From NCBI GenBank assembly GCA_020636095.1, contig JACJYN010000011.1, positions 1 to 64,000 on the forward strand: 64,000 nucleotides of DNA, read 5' to 3'. The stretch comes from Lewinellaceae bacterium. GTDB lineage: Bacteria > Bacteroidota > Bacteroidia > Chitinophagales > Saprospiraceae. Below, one piece after another: positions 44,606-53,381 of this stretch. Numbering within the stretch: the first letter of the stretch is position 1; the number at the start of each line of letters is the position of its first letter. The position numbers and the translations under genes are program-made. The notes under the pieces were generated by a model. The model searched no databases and was not told where the DNA came from. It saw only the letters and a list, made by a program, of their open reading frames with translations.

Positions 44606-45489
44606 ATGATACACTGGAAAGCCTGCGGCACAAGATCGAAGGAGCGGAGAAACTAGAATCCGTAGTCCGGACCATGAAGGCGCTGTCCGCCGCCAGCATC
44701 AACCAGTATGAACGGGCCGTGCACGCTTTAAATGATTATTATCACACCGTGGAACTGGGCCTGTCGGTTTGTTTTCGCCAGGTACAGGAACTTCCTGCGC
44801 TGATGAAAAAAGGACAGGAAACACCGGAAGCCATCGGCGCCATTGTTTTCGGCGCCGGGCAGGGGCTGGCCGGGCCGTTCAACGACGTGATTGTCAACCA
44901 TGTCGCCGCTACCCTTCGTGAACTTCCCGGCAAAAAAATCGTCTGGGCTGTTGGGGAAGTAATTCAGTCTCGTTTGGAAGACGCCGGGCTACCCGTCTCC
45001 AGGCTGTTTGCTGTCCCCAATTCCGTCCAGGCGATTACCCCGCTTACCGGACAAATCCTCCTCGAGATCGAGCAGAATCTGGAAAAGGGAGAGGCCACGC
45101 AGTTTTACCTCTTTCACAACCGCCCGGGAGAAGGGGCTGTCTATGAGCCGGTCAGCCAATGTTTCATACCGCTGGATGAGATCTGGCGCCAGAAATTAAC
45201 CGGCTTAAGCTGGCCGTCCAGGAACCTGCCCGAACCTATGGGCGCCGTGGCGCCCACCCTGACCGCCCTGGTTCGGGAGTACCTTTTTGTATCCTTGTTC
45301 AAGGCCTGCGCCGAATCGTTGGCCAGCGAGAACGCCAGCCGGCTGGCCGCTATGCAACGCGCCGAGAAAAACATCCAGGAGCTGGCCCAAAACCTCAGCC
45401 TGGCCTTCCACCGCCTGCGCCAGGAGACGATCGATGAGGAGCTGTTCGATCTGATCTCCGGGTCGGAGGCGCTTGGGGTAAATTCGTAA
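44602..45489 (+). CDS. atpG: N-type ATPase subunit gamma
   Basis: The ATG at 44602 overlaps the atpA stop and gives 295 residues. The N-terminal helix (TLESLRHKIEGAEKLESVVRTMKALSA) and C-terminal helix (ENASRLAAMQRAEKNIQEL) are the two parts of the gamma coiled-coil shaft. It is the last gene of the operon. I see no clear terminator: the gene runs directly into the remnant of a hepT gene on the other strand. Confidence 0.88.
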   Translation: MNDTLESLRHKIEGAEKLESVVRTMKALSAASINQYERAVHALNDYYHTVELGLSVCFRQVQELPALMKKGQETPEAIGAIVFGAGQGLAGPFNDVIVNHVAATLRELPGKKIVWAVGEVIQSRLEDAGLPVSRLFAVPNSVQAITPLTGQILLEIEQNLEKGEATQFYLFHNRPGEGAVYEPVSQCFIPLDEIWRQKLTGLSWPSRNLPEPMGAVAPTLTALVREYLFVSLFKACAESLASENASRLAAMQRAEKNIQELAQNLSLAFHRLRQETIDEELFDLISGSEALGVNS

Positions 45490-45632
45490 CTAAAATTCGA
45501 AATAGAAGCAAAACGGGTTTTGGAATCTTTCTCAAAAAAAGCCAGGTCGATTCCTTCTACATAGCTTTCAACTTCCTCGATGGCGTCTCTGATATGCTGA
45601 AGCCTCGCTTCATCAGGCGGCTTTTCTTTCAT
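45490..45632 (-). pseudogene. HepT (HEPN toxin) N-terminal fragment
   Basis: The first ~42 residues, MKEKPPDEARLQHIRDAIEE to the DSKTRFA block, match the N-terminus of HepT/DUF86 HEPN toxins. After that the frame runs into the antisense of atpG, so the C-terminal half, with the catalytic R-x4-H-x-Y motif, has been lost. Its ATG overlaps the end of the mntA frame by 20 nt, as in intact hepT-mntA pairs. The product cannot be an active RNase. Confidence 0.75.
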
Positions 45633-45925
45633 AAATCAAAATTTTTTCCTGCTCTACCCTTGACTTTATATACTTCGAAATGGATTTTTCTGTTACCAGG
45701 TCCACTTCTCTCCCCGTTAATTCTTTCAGGTCGAGATAAATTTTGACAAATTCCAGGCCAATAGACACATTGGGGTCAAATTCAACATACAAGTCAATGT
45801 CACTGTCTTCCCGCTGTTTATGTTTGGCAAACGAACCAAATAGATAAACTTTCACAATGGGCTGATTATCAAAATATTCGCCAAGTTTTTTTGATTAATG
45901 GGTCATTATGTATTGACTTTTCCAT
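45613..45925 (-). pseudogene. MntA nucleotidyltransferase antitoxin, frameshifted
   Basis: The frame from 45855 encodes 80 residues, beginning at KVYLFGSFAKHKQ and carrying the GS-x10-DxD AMPylator motif (GSFAKHKQREDSDID). The missing N-terminus (MEKSIHNDPLIKK from an ATG at 45925, then LGEYFDNQPI in the other frame) is present but shifted at a run of seven A's near 45886-45892. A strong promoter lies just upstream. MntA proteins inactivate HepT by polyAMPylation; here both partners are broken. If the A-run were a sequencing error, mntA alone would be intact. Confidence 0.75.
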
Positions 45926-45940
45926 CTTTTTTTATTTATC

Positions 45941-45971
45941 CAAACCTAATGCCTTTAAGCTTAATTTACAA
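45941..45971 (-). promoter_or_regulatory. Promoter of the mntA-hepT remnant
   Basis: On the minus strand TTG (45971-45969) is followed after 20 bp by TAGGTTTG (45948-45941), a full Bacteroidota promoter. It ends 16 bp upstream of the ATG at 45925, which supports that start as the original one. The remaining 45972-46073 holds nothing recognisable. Confidence 0.75.
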
Positions 45972-46073
45972 GGAGACGAACCTGCCTAAATGTGACAAAT
46001 ACCTGTTTAGCGTCTTTTCTGGATGTTCTGATTAGTAATTTAACAGCTACGCGATACGTAACTATCAGAGGGC

Positions 46074-49000
46074 CTACCGCTCCATTATTTTCAAAAGAGC
46101 AGGCAAAACAACCAGCAACAACGGCAATGCCAGCAACAACCCGCCGATAACGGCAATAGCCAGCGGCTGGTGCATTTGCGCGCCGGCGCCAATACCGAGA
46201 GCCAGGGGAAGTAAGGCCATGATCGCCCCCAGGGCAGTCATCAGTTTGGGGCGCAAACGGGTGGAAATAGAATGGATAATCGCTTCTTCCTTGCTGGCTA
46301 TTTTTCGGTATTCGGCGTACTGGAAGTAGGTAAAAATGGCATTTTCCCCTATAATTCCGATGATCATGATGATGCCGACGTAGCTACCCACATTCAAAGG
46401 CGTGCCCGTAAGGTATAGCGCTGTCAGGCTGCCGGCAACTCCCAAAACGGCCAGCAAGACGATAGCGAAAGCGACTTTAAATTTTTTGAACAAAAACAGG
46501 ATAACCGTAAAGACCAGCAGGCTGGAAAGGATGAGAATGGTGAGTAATTCCCGGAAAGCCTGTTGTTGTTGGGCGTATTCGCCGCCGTATTCAATGTTGT
46601 AGCCGACTGGCAGGGATACGTTTTGGGCAATTGCCGCCTGAATATCTTTTAAGGTACTCCCCAGGTCCCGGTTATTCAGGCGGGCCGTAATGACCCCCAT
46701 ATTTTTCAGATTTTCCCGGTTGATCTCCGCGGAGCCGGGTTGAACGACAATTTTTCCGAAGCGGGAGATCGGCATCAGCTGCCCACCCGGTTGAAATAGT
46801 TGTCCGTGTTGCAGGCCATACACCCCTGTTGTAGCGCTATTGGGATAAACCATACGGATAGGCGTCATTTGCTGGGTTTCAGGTACCGCTCCGACCACGG
46901 CGCCCTCCAATTGAGTTTGCAGTTGGAATTGAAAATCGGCGGGGCTTAGCCCAAACTGCTGCAAAAGCGCCACTTCCGGTTCAATCGTTACCGACGGCCC
47001 CGCTACCAGGATGCCGTCAAAAACATCCGCTGTTCCGCGTACCTGTTCCACTTCGGCGGCTACTTTCCGGGATAACGCTTCCAGTATCCGCCGATCGTCC
47101 CCAAAAATCTTGATCTCAATGGGCTGAACGCTGGCCATCAAGTCACCCAACATATCGCCGATGACCTGGCCAAAATCCACCGTGAGGGCGGGTAAAATAG
47201 GCTCCACCTGGTTCCGGATATCATCCGCCACTTCGACTGTAGAGCGGGCCCGGGTTTTGGCCAATTGGATCAGGTAGTCTCCCCGGTTCGGTTCCGTAAT
47301 GAAGAAGCCCATTTGAGTTCCGGTACGCCGGGAATAAGAGGTGACCTCCGGTATCCCATCCAGTACTTTGTCAACCTGGCGAAGCATCAGGTCGGTAGCT
47401 TCCAGGGAGGTTCCGGGGGGAGAGTTATAATCCAGCACAATGGATCCCTCATCCATTTCGGGCAGGAAGCCCGAAGGCAACTTCGGAGCGACAGAATAGA
47501 TAACGAAGCCGAGTAAAGCGATAAATATCAAAGAAAAAACGGGATACCGGATAGCCAGGTTGACCCAAACTCTGTCCTTTGTGGTTTTATGCTCCTCGTT
47601 TCCCTCCTGGCCCTTATCCCTGGATAATAGCAGGTACACCACGGGAAGGCCTATCCACGTGGCCAGAAAAGAGCACGTCAGCGTGATGATCATCGTTTCG
47701 GTCAAAATCCGGAAATACGCACCGGCAATGCCGGTCATTAATCCAAAGGGAATAAAAATAACAATCGTACTGAGAGAGGAACCCACCATCGCCGGGAAAA
47801 GGAAATGAATAGCTTTCGTCACCAATTCACGGGGTGATTTTTCCGGCTCTTCCTCCTGGCTGCGATGCAATTGTTCCACAATAATGATCGCATCATCAAT
47901 AACCAGCCCGATGGCGGCGGCGATGGCCCCCAGGGTCATGATGTTGAAGTCATAGCCAAGCGCAAACAGCGCGATCAGGGTCAAACTCAAGGTAAGGGGA
48001 ATAGTCAGCAGCAATACCAGGCTGCTCCTGAGAGATCGCAGAAAAAAAATAGCGACGAAAATGGCCAGCACCAGGCCGATCCACAGCACGTCCTGGATAC
48101 TTCGGACTGAATCCTGCACAAAATCTGCTTGCTGGTAATAGGGGCGGAGAATGACCCCTTTGGGCAGCAAAGCATTCAATTCGGCCACTTTTTTTTCCAG
48201 GCCGGCGGCCACATCAATTAAATTGGCATCCGGTTGTTTGGCCACGGCAACCAGGGGGACATCCAAACCGTTCGCTTTAATTTTGATGTACTCTTTTTGC
48301 GCCTCTACTTTTACTTCCGCAATATCTTTGACTTTAACCACCCGCATCGGGGAGCTGGCCACAATGGTTTGTTCGAGATCGTGTAAATCATCCATGACCA
48401 CGTCCGTCAGGGTGAGGTACAACCGATCGAAGGCCTGTACATAACCATTGGAACTAATGAAATTGGTTTGAGACAACACATTGAAAATCATTTGGGGGGT
48501 TATTCCCAGTTCACTCATCTTTATGGTGTTGAGCACCAAATGATACTCTTTGGTTTTCCCTCCTGTAACGGACACATCCGAGACTCCAGCCACTTGCGAT
48601 AAAAAAGGTTTGACCGTAAACAGGGCAATCTGCTTCAATTCAATCTGGCTGCGGTTGCCTTCCAAAGAATACCCCGCGATGGGCAGGATGGAAGGATTCA
48701 TCTTTTCGACGGTAATCTGAACGTTTGCCGGCAGGTTATTGCGGTTCTGGTTAATCCTGCTTTCGATGCGCTGCTGCCCCAGGTCGATATCCGTTTTCCA
48801 GTCAAAAAAGGCGGAAATCTCGGCGCTACCCCGGCTGGTAGTACTACGGACAGACTGTAGGCCCGGCACCTGTTTGATGGCTTCTTCCAGTGGGCGCGTA
48901 ACCGTCAGCATCATCTTATCGATGGGTTGCTGGCCGTTATCTGCAATGATCTTTACTTTGGGGAAGGTCACATTAGGGAACAAATCCGATTTCATCCGCG

Positions 49001-49079
49001 TGTAGGTGTACACACCTCCCAAAAGAATGATCGCGAGCAGGACACCAATCGGGTTTTTGTATTTTACGTAGTTGATCAT
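46074..49079 (-). CDS. RND efflux pump inner-membrane permease
   Basis: The 1001-residue protein has the RND layout: helix 1, a periplasmic porter domain, helices 2-7, a second porter domain and helices 8-12. Helix 4 contains GLVIDDAIIIVEQ, with the proton-relay Asp pair of multidrug and metal pumps. At 1001 residues it is slightly shorter than AcrB (1049). It is the last gene of a tolC-adaptor-permease operon. The substrate cannot be told: heavy-metal CzcA and drug (HAE) types share these motifs. Confidence 0.92.
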   Translation of the reverse strand: MINYVKYKNPIGVLLAIILLGGVYTYTRMKSDLFPNVTFPKVKIIADNGQQPIDKMMLTVTRPLEEAIKQVPGLQSVRSTTSRGSAEISAFFDWKTDIDLGQQRIESRINQNRNNLPANVQITVEKMNPSILPIAGYSLEGNRSQIELKQIALFTVKPFLSQVAGVSDVSVTGGKTKEYHLVLNTIKMSELGITPQMIFNVLSQTNFISSNGYVQAFDRLYLTLTDVVMDDLHDLEQTIVASSPMRVVKVKDIAEVKVEAQKEYIKIKANGLDVPLVAVAKQPDANLIDVAAGLEKKVAELNALLPKGVILRPYYQQADFVQDSVRSIQDVLWIGLVLAIFVAIFFLRSLRSSLVLLLTIPLTLSLTLIALFALGYDFNIMTLGAIAAAIGLVIDDAIIIVEQLHRSQEEEPEKSPRELVTKAIHFLFPAMVGSSLSTIVIFIPFGLMTGIAGAYFRILTETMIITLTCSFLATWIGLPVVYLLLSRDKGQEGNEEHKTTKDRVWVNLAIRYPVFSLIFIALLGFVIYSVAPKLPSGFLPEMDEGSIVLDYNSPPGTSLEATDLMLRQVDKVLDGIPEVTSYSRRTGTQMGFFITEPNRGDYLIQLAKTRARSTVEVADDIRNQVEPILPALTVDFGQVIGDMLGDLMASVQPIEIKIFGDDRRILEALSRKVAAEVEQVRGTADVFDGILVAGPSVTIEPEVALLQQFGLSPADFQFQLQTQLEGAVVGAVPETQQMTPIRMVYPNSATTGVYGLQHGQLFQPGGQLMPISRFGKIVVQPGSAEINRENLKNMGVITARLNNRDLGSTLKDIQAAIAQNVSLPVGYNIEYGGEYAQQQQAFRELLTILILSSLLVFTVILFLFKKFKVAFAIVLLAVLGVAGSLTALYLTGTPLNVGSYVGIIMIIGIIGENAIFTYFQYAEYRKIASKEEAIIHSISTRLRPKLMTALGAIMALLPLALGIGAGAQMHQPLAIAVIGGLLLALPLLLVVLPALLKIMER

Positions 49080-49094
49080 GTAGCTAATCGTAAG

Positions 49095-50024
49095 TTAGAG
49101 TTGTTCCACCAGCGTAACGGCAGCCGTATCGGGAAGGCCGTAGGCGCCTTGCACAATGATGCGGTCCGAGGGCGTTAAGCCCGTATTTTTCAATTCGATC
49201 AGGGAATCGTTGCGCATGCCCAAGGTAGCCGGCTGGCGTATGGCGAGGGTATCATTAATAAGTTTCATGACCCAAAACTCGGTTTGTTCCTCATTGCATT
49301 GCAAGGCGGCGGGCGGCGCCACCAGCGCCTTATCCACAAAATGTAACGGTACGGTAACGGTAACATTCAGGTTCTCCGGCAAAAACCGATACGGGCTTAA
49401 GGTGGCCAAATAAGGCGTTGTCTGGGAAACCATGTCTTCCGAGGGTAACAGTTGGCCAATGGCCCCCCGGAGCGTTTCTCCGTCCGGGAGCCGCACGTTC
49501 ACCCATTTTTGCGCCTGGACTTGCCGGCTATATTCATACGGAACGTATAACTTGACGGCCAGCGAGCTGGGCTTGGTCAATTCCGCCAGGATGTCCCCTT
49601 CCGTCACATAATCCCCTTCCTGAAAAAACACCTGGGTAACGACTCCCCCATTTTTAGAAACTACCGATACAATACCGGTTATATTAATATTGGGGTCGCG
49701 AAGAATCTCCTCCCCCAGAGCCTCCGCCTCTCTGGTCTTCAAGGTAAAAACCACCTGGCCGCTTTTTACCTGATCTCCCAGTTTCACAGCACTTTTTTGA
49801 ACATAACCGGTTGTGGTGGCCCGAATATTGCCCCGATTGGTATAGGTTGTAACTGCATTCATGGTCAGGAATTCCCGCATTGGCTGAATGGAAGGATGGC
49901 CGGCTACCACTTGAGTTCGGGCAGGGCTTGCCGGGGGATCGCCAGCATCTTGTTCATGCCGGCAGGCCCCTGTTAACAGCGAAAGCAGGAAGATTAAGAA
50001 GATTGGGAAAGCGGTATTTCTCAT
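49095..50024 (-). CDS. RND efflux periplasmic adaptor (membrane fusion protein)
   Basis: The 309-residue lipoprotein has a signal with lipobox LLTGAC (Cys about 21). The barrel-sandwich/lipoyl halves are separated (RATTTGYVQKSAVKLGDQVKSGQVV and GGVVTQVFFQEGDYVTEGDIL), followed by the beta-barrel and membrane-proximal domains. The coiled-coil hairpin is very short. It lies between the tolC-like and permease genes and would bridge them. Confidence 0.88.
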   Translation of the reverse strand: MRNTAFPIFLIFLLSLLTGACRHEQDAGDPPASPARTQVVAGHPSIQPMREFLTMNAVTTYTNRGNIRATTTGYVQKSAVKLGDQVKSGQVVFTLKTREAEALGEEILRDPNINITGIVSVVSKNGGVVTQVFFQEGDYVTEGDILAELTKPSSLAVKLYVPYEYSRQVQAQKWVNVRLPDGETLRGAIGQLLPSEDMVSQTTPYLATLSPYRFLPENLNVTVTVPLHFVDKALVAPPAALQCNEEQTEFWVMKLINDTLAIRQPATLGMRNDSLIELKNTGLTPSDRIIVQGAYGLPDTAAVTLVEQL

Positions 50025-50031
50025 GAGCGGT

Positions 50032-51321
50032 TTAATTATTCCAGTAGTTTATTTCATTGATAATGAGCAATAACTGAATCTCCTGCAATATCTTTTGATG
50101 CTGCAGGCCAACGTAATCCCGCCATACATTCAGATAATCGATCACCGACAATTGCCCCAGGGCGAATTCCTGCTTATAGGTAGCCAATAATTGCCGGTAG
50201 CCGGCCAGTTGCGTATCGAGCAGGCCGATATTTTGTCGGTTCTGTTGTAATAACAGCCGGTTATTCAGCCGGTTATTTTGAATTTGGCGGCTGGAAAATT
50301 CCGTTTGATTGCGGGCGTTGAGTTGCCGCAATTCATTCTGCTGGGCATTGATATCGCGCTGCCCTCCATCCTGAAAGAGCCAGGAAACATGAAGGCCGGC
50401 GCTAAAACCCACTTTTCGGTAGATGTTGTTTAATTCCACTGCATTGACCCCAGCATTGGCAAAGAGGTTAACCTGGGGGAAGTAGCGGGCCTCAAAAGCT
50501 GCCTGGCCATTGAGGGCATTGAGGCTATCCAGGCGATAGGGCTCCAGAAATAAGGACCGTTCGGCAGCATCGGTAAGGCTCAATTCCACTGCCTCCAGGC
50601 GGGCGCTCGCAGTATCGGCGATGCCGGCATCGTTGCGGAGCGTTATCAATGCCTGACGAAATTGCGCACTTAAATTCTCCAGTTGAAAATCCTGATTTTG
50701 AATTTCCAGATTAAGCAATTCCAGGCCGGTGACGCGCATGATGCCCCGGCCCGCCAGTTTACGCACGAATTCGCGCTGTTCCAGAAGCCCGGTTTTCACC
50801 TGGCCGGTAAAATCCTTTTGTTGCTGTATCAGGTAGGCGTTGAGGTAGTCGGCGGTAATTTGCCGTTTCAGGGCGGCTTCCAGTTGCCGGGACTGAACGT
50901 TGAGGCTCATGCGTTCCAAATCCTGTTGCTGGGCCAGCGGTTGGCTTATCCCCCGGGTAAAGATCGGATAATTGACATTAACCTGTCCTGAATACCATCC
51001 ACCGTTGGTCACGCCGGCATCGTAGCCAATGGCCCTGGCATCCGGGTTGGCCGTAATGGCTGCTACTTGCCCGTTATTGAAGAAAAATGGCGCCAGGAGG
51101 TAATCTCCCGTCAGGGACCACTGCGGGCTTTCGTATTGGGCTTTTATTTTTTGAATTTCCAGGGTAGATACCTCCCTTTGCAGTTTAAAATTTTGCAAAT
51201 CGGCATTTCCGGCCAGCGCCTGTTCGAGATAAGCATCAAGGCTGGTTTGAGCATAACCCGTCCGGCCGTTGGATAATACAACCACCAGGGTAAACAAGGT
51301 AAAATGAATCCACCTTTTCAT
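50032..51321 (-). CDS. TolC-family outer-membrane efflux protein
   Basis: The 429-residue protein has a signal peptide ending GYAQ (about residue 24). It has the TolC/OEP pattern of two repeats of long helices, with LQREVSTLEIQKIKAQYESP in the first and FEARYFPQVNLFANAG starting the second. It is the first gene of the efflux operon. A nested pair of palindromic elements lies immediately upstream (51353-51672) and probably displaces or provides its promoter. Confidence 0.85.
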   Translation of the reverse strand: MKRWIHFTLFTLVVVLSNGRTGYAQTSLDAYLEQALAGNADLQNFKLQREVSTLEIQKIKAQYESPQWSLTGDYLLAPFFFNNGQVAAITANPDARAIGYDAGVTNGGWYSGQVNVNYPIFTRGISQPLAQQQDLERMSLNVQSRQLEAALKRQITADYLNAYLIQQQKDFTGQVKTGLLEQREFVRKLAGRGIMRVTGLELLNLEIQNQDFQLENLSAQFRQALITLRNDAGIADTASARLEAVELSLTDAAERSLFLEPYRLDSLNALNGQAAFEARYFPQVNLFANAGVNAVELNNIYRKVGFSAGLHVSWLFQDGGQRDINAQQNELRQLNARNQTEFSSRQIQNNRLNNRLLLQQNRQNIGLLDTQLAGYRQLLATYKQEFALGQLSVIDYLNVWRDYVGLQHQKILQEIQLLLIINEINYWNN

Positions 51322-51352
51322 AATAAAATTTAAGGCGTTAGTTGACTAAGAG

Positions 51353-51504
51353 GTAACTATTCAGCATCGTGGTGATTTGACCCCTCAAGCAAAATTTTGT
51401 AAGCCGCCCTTCCCCTTCCAAGGGGAATGAGAAGGGGTTCCAGCGGGAAAAAGTCTACAAAATTTTGCGTCAGGCGTATTTCAGACCCCATGCTGAATAG
51501 TAAC
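51353..51504. mobile_element. 152-bp palindromic MITE with 8-bp target duplication
   Basis: The ends GTAACTATTCAGCAT (51353-51367) and ATGCTGAATAGTAAC (51490-51504) are 15-bp inverted repeats with one mismatch. They are flanked on both sides by ACTAAGAG (51345-51352 and 51505-51512), an exact 8-bp direct repeat. Inside, both arms carry GCAAAATTTTGTA and the centre is TTCCCCTT-CC-AAGGGGAA, so the entire element folds on itself. There is no coding capacity. The right target copy includes the first bases of copy C, so it inserted at the edge of that element. Confidence 0.8.
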
Positions 51505-51508
51505 ACTA

Positions 51509-51672
51509 AGAGTATGTTTGGAGGCCGGGTTTGGAGATAAAAAGTGTCAATTTCTTGTTGAGATAAGGCATCTTTTTGCAGCTCATACTGGTGGTACGGG
51601 CAAAAAAAGTAACGCAATATCAGCAAAAAAGGGGCATTTTTTAGCCCAAAGATTGGCCTCCAAACATGCTCT
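51509..51672. repeat. Long imperfect palindrome, copy C (164 bp)
   Basis: The ends AGAGTATGTTTGGAGGCC and GGCCTCCAAACATGCTCT form an 18-bp pair with one mismatch. The arms pair imperfectly to an apex CATACTGGTGGTACG. The arm motif AATCTTTGGGCTA is shared with the half copy at 32572. Compared with copies A, B and D the interior has diverged strongly but the length is the same. Its left edge carries the 152-bp element. Confidence 0.8.
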
Positions 51673-51901
51673 AAGTACTCTGTAACATAGAGTTGAATAT
51701 TGTAGCAAATTTGAACGGCCTGAAATTTTCGCCTTTTCGGGATAGCATTCCGAACCTGCCAGGCCGAAAAGACGGTAAAATCAACCCAGGTCACATTTTT
51801 ACCGCCGAATAAAAACAAATTCCTCACCGACACTTCCCCCCATTTCACCGATGCTTTCCCCGCTTCCACCGATCAACTCCGCGCCGGGTGATTTTGAAAC
51901 A

Positions 51902-51909
51902 TACATTTG
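51902..51909 (+). promoter_or_regulatory. -7 box of the sigma factor gene
   Basis: TACATTTG matches TAnnTTTG 38 bp upstream of the ATG at 51948. No TTG is found at the normal -33 distance. Confidence 0.5.
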
Positions 51910-51947
51910 AAGGGTAAATTGTATTCAACCATCAAAAAATCTAAACG

Positions 51948-52541
51948 ATGATTTCTCATGCCCTTCCTCAAATGACCGATGCCCAACTGGCCAGCGTTTT
52001 CCAGCAAGGCGGCGAGAACCAGTATTTCGGTGAGCTGTACAGGCGTTACTACGATAATGTGTTGGCTTATTGTATCCGGTTTACGCACGACCGGGAAACT
52101 GCTCTGGATATTACCCAAGAGGTTTTTCTGAGGGCCGCGGAGCGTATCCATCAGTTGAGGAACACCGGCTTTTTCGGTGGCTGGCTCTTTCGGATTGTCC
52201 GCAATGAGTGTATTAATTTCCTGAATGCCCAAACCAAAAAGAGAACTTTTGCAATAAATGGCCAGCCCTTCTCCGATGAAAACGAGGAGTTTATGGAATG
52301 GAGTGCTGCTGAAGAAAAAGAACAACTCCTGCTCGCTCTGAACAAGGCTATGGCCGATATGGATGAGGACAACCGCGCCCTGCTGATGGAAAAATACGAA
52401 GAAGGCTTGCCAATCGTAGAATTGCAAAGCCGTTACGGCATTTCAGAGAGCGCCATGAAAATGCGCCTGTCCAGAGCCCGGAAACGAGTGCAGGACCGCA
52501 TCGCCCATATTATAGCTACGGAAAGGATAATGGTTGCTTAA
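51948..52541 (+). CDS. ECF-type RNA polymerase sigma factor
   Basis: The 197-residue sigma-70 family protein has region 2 with FGELYRRYYDNVLAYC and DITQEVFLRA. Region 4 is GLPIVELQSRYGISESAMKMRLSRARKRV, a helix-turn-helix. No classic anti-sigma gene is adjacent, but the 61-residue membrane protein directly downstream (10-bp gap) could be a partner or just cotranscribed. The regulon is unknown. Confidence 0.9.
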   Translation: MISHALPQMTDAQLASVFQQGGENQYFGELYRRYYDNVLAYCIRFTHDRETALDITQEVFLRAAERIHQLRNTGFFGGWLFRIVRNECINFLNAQTKKRTFAINGQPFSDENEEFMEWSAAEEKEQLLLALNKAMADMDEDNRALLMEKYEEGLPIVELQSRYGISESAMKMRLSRARKRVQDRIAHIIATERIMVA

Positions 52542-52550
52542 TCTGCCAAA

Positions 52551-52736
52551 ATGGACAATAACCGGAAACAACAAGTGCAGCTCTATATTTTCATTGGCCT
52601 GTCGGTGATCACAGCCATGCTGGCTTATACGATTGAAAGCTGGCGCTGGGGCGCCGCCGCTTTTACGCTGGGCTTCCTGCTGATCAGCATTTTCACTTAT
52701 TTCAGTATCAGGAAACAGCATAATGGCAGCGAGTAA
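52551..52736 (+). CDS. Small two-helix membrane protein
   Basis: The 61-residue product has two membrane helices (about 11-30 and 35-52) with basic ends and no recognisable family. It lies 9 bp after the sigma gene and overlaps the DUF998 gene by 14 nt, so it belongs to the same transcript. It is too short for a zinc-finger anti-sigma factor and has no Cys/His motif. Confidence 0.6.
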   Translation: MDNNRKQQVQLYIFIGLSVITAMLAYTIESWRWGAAAFTLGFLLISIFTYFSIRKQHNGSE

Positions 52737-53373
52737 AACACTATGGATTCGGGCCGGGGTGGTGAGCTGCATCCTCGCCGGAGTGGGGGTATTTGCCACC
52801 GACTATTGGTTTATACGCCACTACCCCGGCTACAACTGGCTGGCGGAATCGGCCAGCCGTCTGGGGCAGGTGGGTAGCCCGGTTATAGAGGAGGTGGCGG
52901 TTTGGGGGGTGGTGTTTGCTGTTTTGATGATCTTGTTTGGGTTCGGCTTATATCAGGCATATTCCCGGGAGGGGGTATGGGCCAGGCTCGCCGCCGGAAT
53001 GATCGTTCTTTACGGCCTGGGAGAAGGCGTTGGGTCGGGGCTTTTTCCAGTCGATCCGGTAAACGGTTTGGAAGCCCGCTCGACGTTTCTGCACGACCTG
53101 TTCAGCATGATGGGCGACGCCGGGCTGATGTTATTGCCGCTGGTGTTGTTGAAGGTATTCCCCCGGAAGGCCCATCCAGGTTTTTTCCGGTTGTCCTGGT
53201 TTACCATCATCAGCGGGTTATCCCTGGCCAGCCTATTTACCCTGACAAAAATGTACCCGCAGGAAAGCGGTATTTTATATTATAGAGGTGTGTGGCAACG
53301 GTTATACATCCTGATCTACCATCTGTATCTGGTGGCGGTGGCATTTAAAATGCTGCCCCGCCAAACAACCTAA
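52723..53373 (+). CDS. DUF998-like integral membrane protein
   Basis: The 216-residue protein has about six membrane helices. The motifs NWLAESASRLGQVGSP and STFLHDLFSMMGDAGLMLLP resemble the DUF998 family, whose role is unknown. It is translated from an ATG inside the preceding small gene and ends 9 bp before the MprF-like gene, so it is probably cotranscribed with it. A lipid- or envelope-related role is only suggested by context. Confidence 0.7.
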   Translation: MAASKTLWIRAGVVSCILAGVGVFATDYWFIRHYPGYNWLAESASRLGQVGSPVIEEVAVWGVVFAVLMILFGFGLYQAYSREGVWARLAAGMIVLYGLGEGVGSGLFPVDPVNGLEARSTFLHDLFSMMGDAGLMLLPLVLLKVFPRKAHPGFFRLSWFTIISGLSLASLFTLTKMYPQESGILYYRGVWQRLYILIYHLYLVAVAFKMLPRQTT

Positions 53374-53381
53374 TACGAGGA

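Noticed and set aside
45490..45612. Terminator for the ATPase operon
   Set aside because: No hairpin followed by T's can be found; the sequence is better explained as the hepT remnant.
51357..51869. Minus-strand ORF of 170 codons
   Set aside because: It runs through both the 152-bp MITE and repeat copy C, and its composition matches neither a signal peptide nor a known domain.
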